A DNA stretch of 14,311 bases from an uncultured Lacibacter sp. (lineage in GTDB: Bacteria; Bacteroidota; Bacteroidia; Chitinophagales; Chitinophagaceae): assembly GCF_946479605.1 (NCBI RefSeq), contig NZ_CAMLGT010000075.1, positions 1 through 14,311 on the forward strand. The letters are read 5' to 3'. Below are positions 13,212 to 14,311 of the stretch, piece after piece. Under the pieces are notes generated by a model. That model searched no databases, was not told the DNA's origin, and was given only the letters and a program-made list of their open reading frames with translations. Numbering within the stretch: position 1 is the first letter of the stretch; every line of letters starts with the position of its first letter. A program made the translations under genes and the position numbers.

Positions 13212-14311
13212 ATGTCACAAGCCATTGAACAGATTGAACTGTTGTATAAGGAGGCTTTTGGTGAAACACCAACCTCTATTGAAAAAATTCCACAGAGCGG
13301 AAGCGACCGTGTGTATTACCGTGTGCAGGGCCCAACGGTGTGTATTGCCACAGCCAATAAAAATATTAAAGAGAACCAGACCTTTATAAAGTTCAGCCGT
13401 CATTTCAAAAAAAGTGATTGTCCTGTTCCTGTGATATATCAAGTGTCGGCCGATGAGAGCATTTATTTGCAACAGGATTTTGGTGATGTTTCTTTACTGA
13501 ATGAACTGGAGCAGCATGGTTACAACGATCATGTGTATGGCTTGTTTCAGCAAAGCCTGCAGCAGCTGGCACACATGCAGATCAAAGGACATGAGGAGTT
13601 CAATTACGACTGGTGCATTACTTCACGTGAGTTTGGCCGCCAGGCAATTCTTTCTGACCTGCTTTATTTCCGTTATTATTTTTTTGATACACTGAAGATT
13701 CCTTATGATAAAGAAAAACTGCAGGACGATTTTGAAGACCTGAGTATTTATCTCACCCGTGTGGATCATAAATATTTTATGTTCCGTGATTTCCAGAGCC
13801 GCAATGTAATGGTAAAGGATGGAAAGGTACACTTCATCGATTACCAGGGAGGTATGAAGGGTGCTGTGCAGTATGATGTTGCTTCTTTGTTGTGGCAGGC
13901 AAAAGCTGAACTGCCTGATGAATGGAAAACAAGCCTGCTGGAGTTTTACATGGATTGTGTGGCGGATGTATCGCAAAAAGAAATTGACCGCACACGTTTT
14001 GTGAGCCAGTACAATGGCTACGTGTTGATCCGTTTGCTGCAGGTGCTTGGTGCGTATGGGTTTCGTGGTTTGTTTGAACGGAAGGCACATTTCTTAACCA
14101 GTATTCCTTTGGCCTTGCGTAACCTCCGTTGGTTTTTAACGAACAAGCGGGTGGGTATCGTATTGCCGGAGTTTGAACGTTTGCTGGGGCTGATGGTGGA
14201 GGATGGAATCATTCAACGCTTTGAACCACCTAAGGCAACAGATGATACAGCGCTTGTGGTACGCATCAGCAGTTTCTCGTATAAGTCAACAGGTATTCCT
14301 GCCGATGAAAC
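13212..14311 (+). CDS. Amino-sugar-kinase-like phosphotransferase fused to a RapZ C-terminal-like segment (3' truncated by window)
   Basis: From ATG 13212 (MSQAIEQIELLYKEAFGE) the frame stays open to the window end, 366 codons. It has the aminoglycoside/choline-kinase fold: GSDRVYYRV as nucleotide loop (about 31-39), the catalytic loop FRDFQSRNVMV (D193, N198) and the metal aspartate in HFIDYQGG (D210). It resembles AmgK, which phosphorylates MurNAc/GlcNAc at C1 in peptidoglycan recycling. Near the edge, VVRISSFSYKSTGIPADE (R351 onward) resembles the start of the RapZ C-terminal domain, which senses glucosamine-6-phosphate in E. coli. A fusion is therefore likely, but the rest of that domain is outside the window. 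It is divergent from the phosphoesterase gene. Kinase class is certain; the amino-sugar substrate is inferred. Confidence 0.85.
   Translation, partial: MSQAIEQIELLYKEAFGETPTSIEKIPQSGSDRVYYRVQGPTVCIATANKNIKENQTFIKFSRHFKKSDCPVPVIYQVSADESIYLQQDFGDVSLLNELEQHGYNDHVYGLFQQSLQQLAHMQIKGHEEFNYDWCITSREFGRQAILSDLLYFRYYFFDTLKIPYDKEKLQDDFEDLSIYLTRVDHKYFMFRDFQSRNVMVKDGKVHFIDYQGGMKGAVQYDVASLLWQAKAELPDEWKTSLLEFYMDCVADVSQKEIDRTRFVSQYNGYVLIRLLQVLGAYGFRGLFERKAHFLTSIPLALRNLRWFLTNKRVGIVLPEFERLLGLMVEDGIIQRFEPPKATDDTALVVRISSFSYKSTGIPADE

Noticed and set aside
13623..14090. 155-codon open frame on the minus strand
   Set aside because: It lies wholly inside the phosphotransferase gene, whose plus-strand frame carries the kinase motifs; the antisense product shows no domain and a compositional bias typical of a shadow frame.

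Overview
The window looks like chromosomal DNA from a Bacteroidota bacterium, probably Chitinophagaceae. The lineage is inferred from several signs: moderate GC, A-rich start regions without Shine-Dalgarno (SD) sequences, promoters with a TAnnTTTG -7 element, a DUF2490 protein, and a kinase joined to a RapZ-like C-terminal segment. There are no rRNA or tRNA genes, CRISPR arrays, transposases or phage genes.

Layout. 1-1139: the end of a radical SAM gene and an exported Dabb-domain protein. 1161-1230: a palindromic repeat of a widespread type. 1275-2105: purU. 2106-4877: an RNA-repair locus, the most unusual part of the window. It has a strong promoter, a 30-codon leader ORF overlapping what looks like a transcription attenuator, a second small ORF ending at another intrinsic terminator, a small membrane protein, a 146-residue protein of unknown function behind a perfect SD, a 31-codon ORF, then the RNA ligase gene rtcB and a terminator. 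4925-5517: a two-segment membrane protein whose frame is broken at a T5 run. 5518-7489 (minus strand): an alpha/beta hydrolase, an ECF sigma factor and a membrane protein that may be its partner. 7623-9047: an APC amino-acid permease. 9221-11161: an M1 metallopeptidase ending in a perfect 17-bp terminator shared with a convergent DUF2490 gene (11209-11979). 12002-13093 (minus strand): a metallophosphoesterase. 13212-end: an amino-sugar-kinase-like phosphotransferase with a RapZ-like C-terminal segment, cut by the window edge.

How parts may work together. The rtcB locus has features expected of a transcript that reads the state of translation: a leader peptide over mutually exclusive hairpins, further small ORFs with terminators before the main genes, and SD sequences in a lineage that normally avoids them. 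RtcB rejoins cleaved RNA, including rRNA and tRNA in other bacteria, so my inference is that translation failure or a changed ribosome raises its expression. The hairpins, ORFs and SDs are visible in the sequence; the regulatory model is untested. The remaining genes are mostly independent housekeeping or envelope functions.
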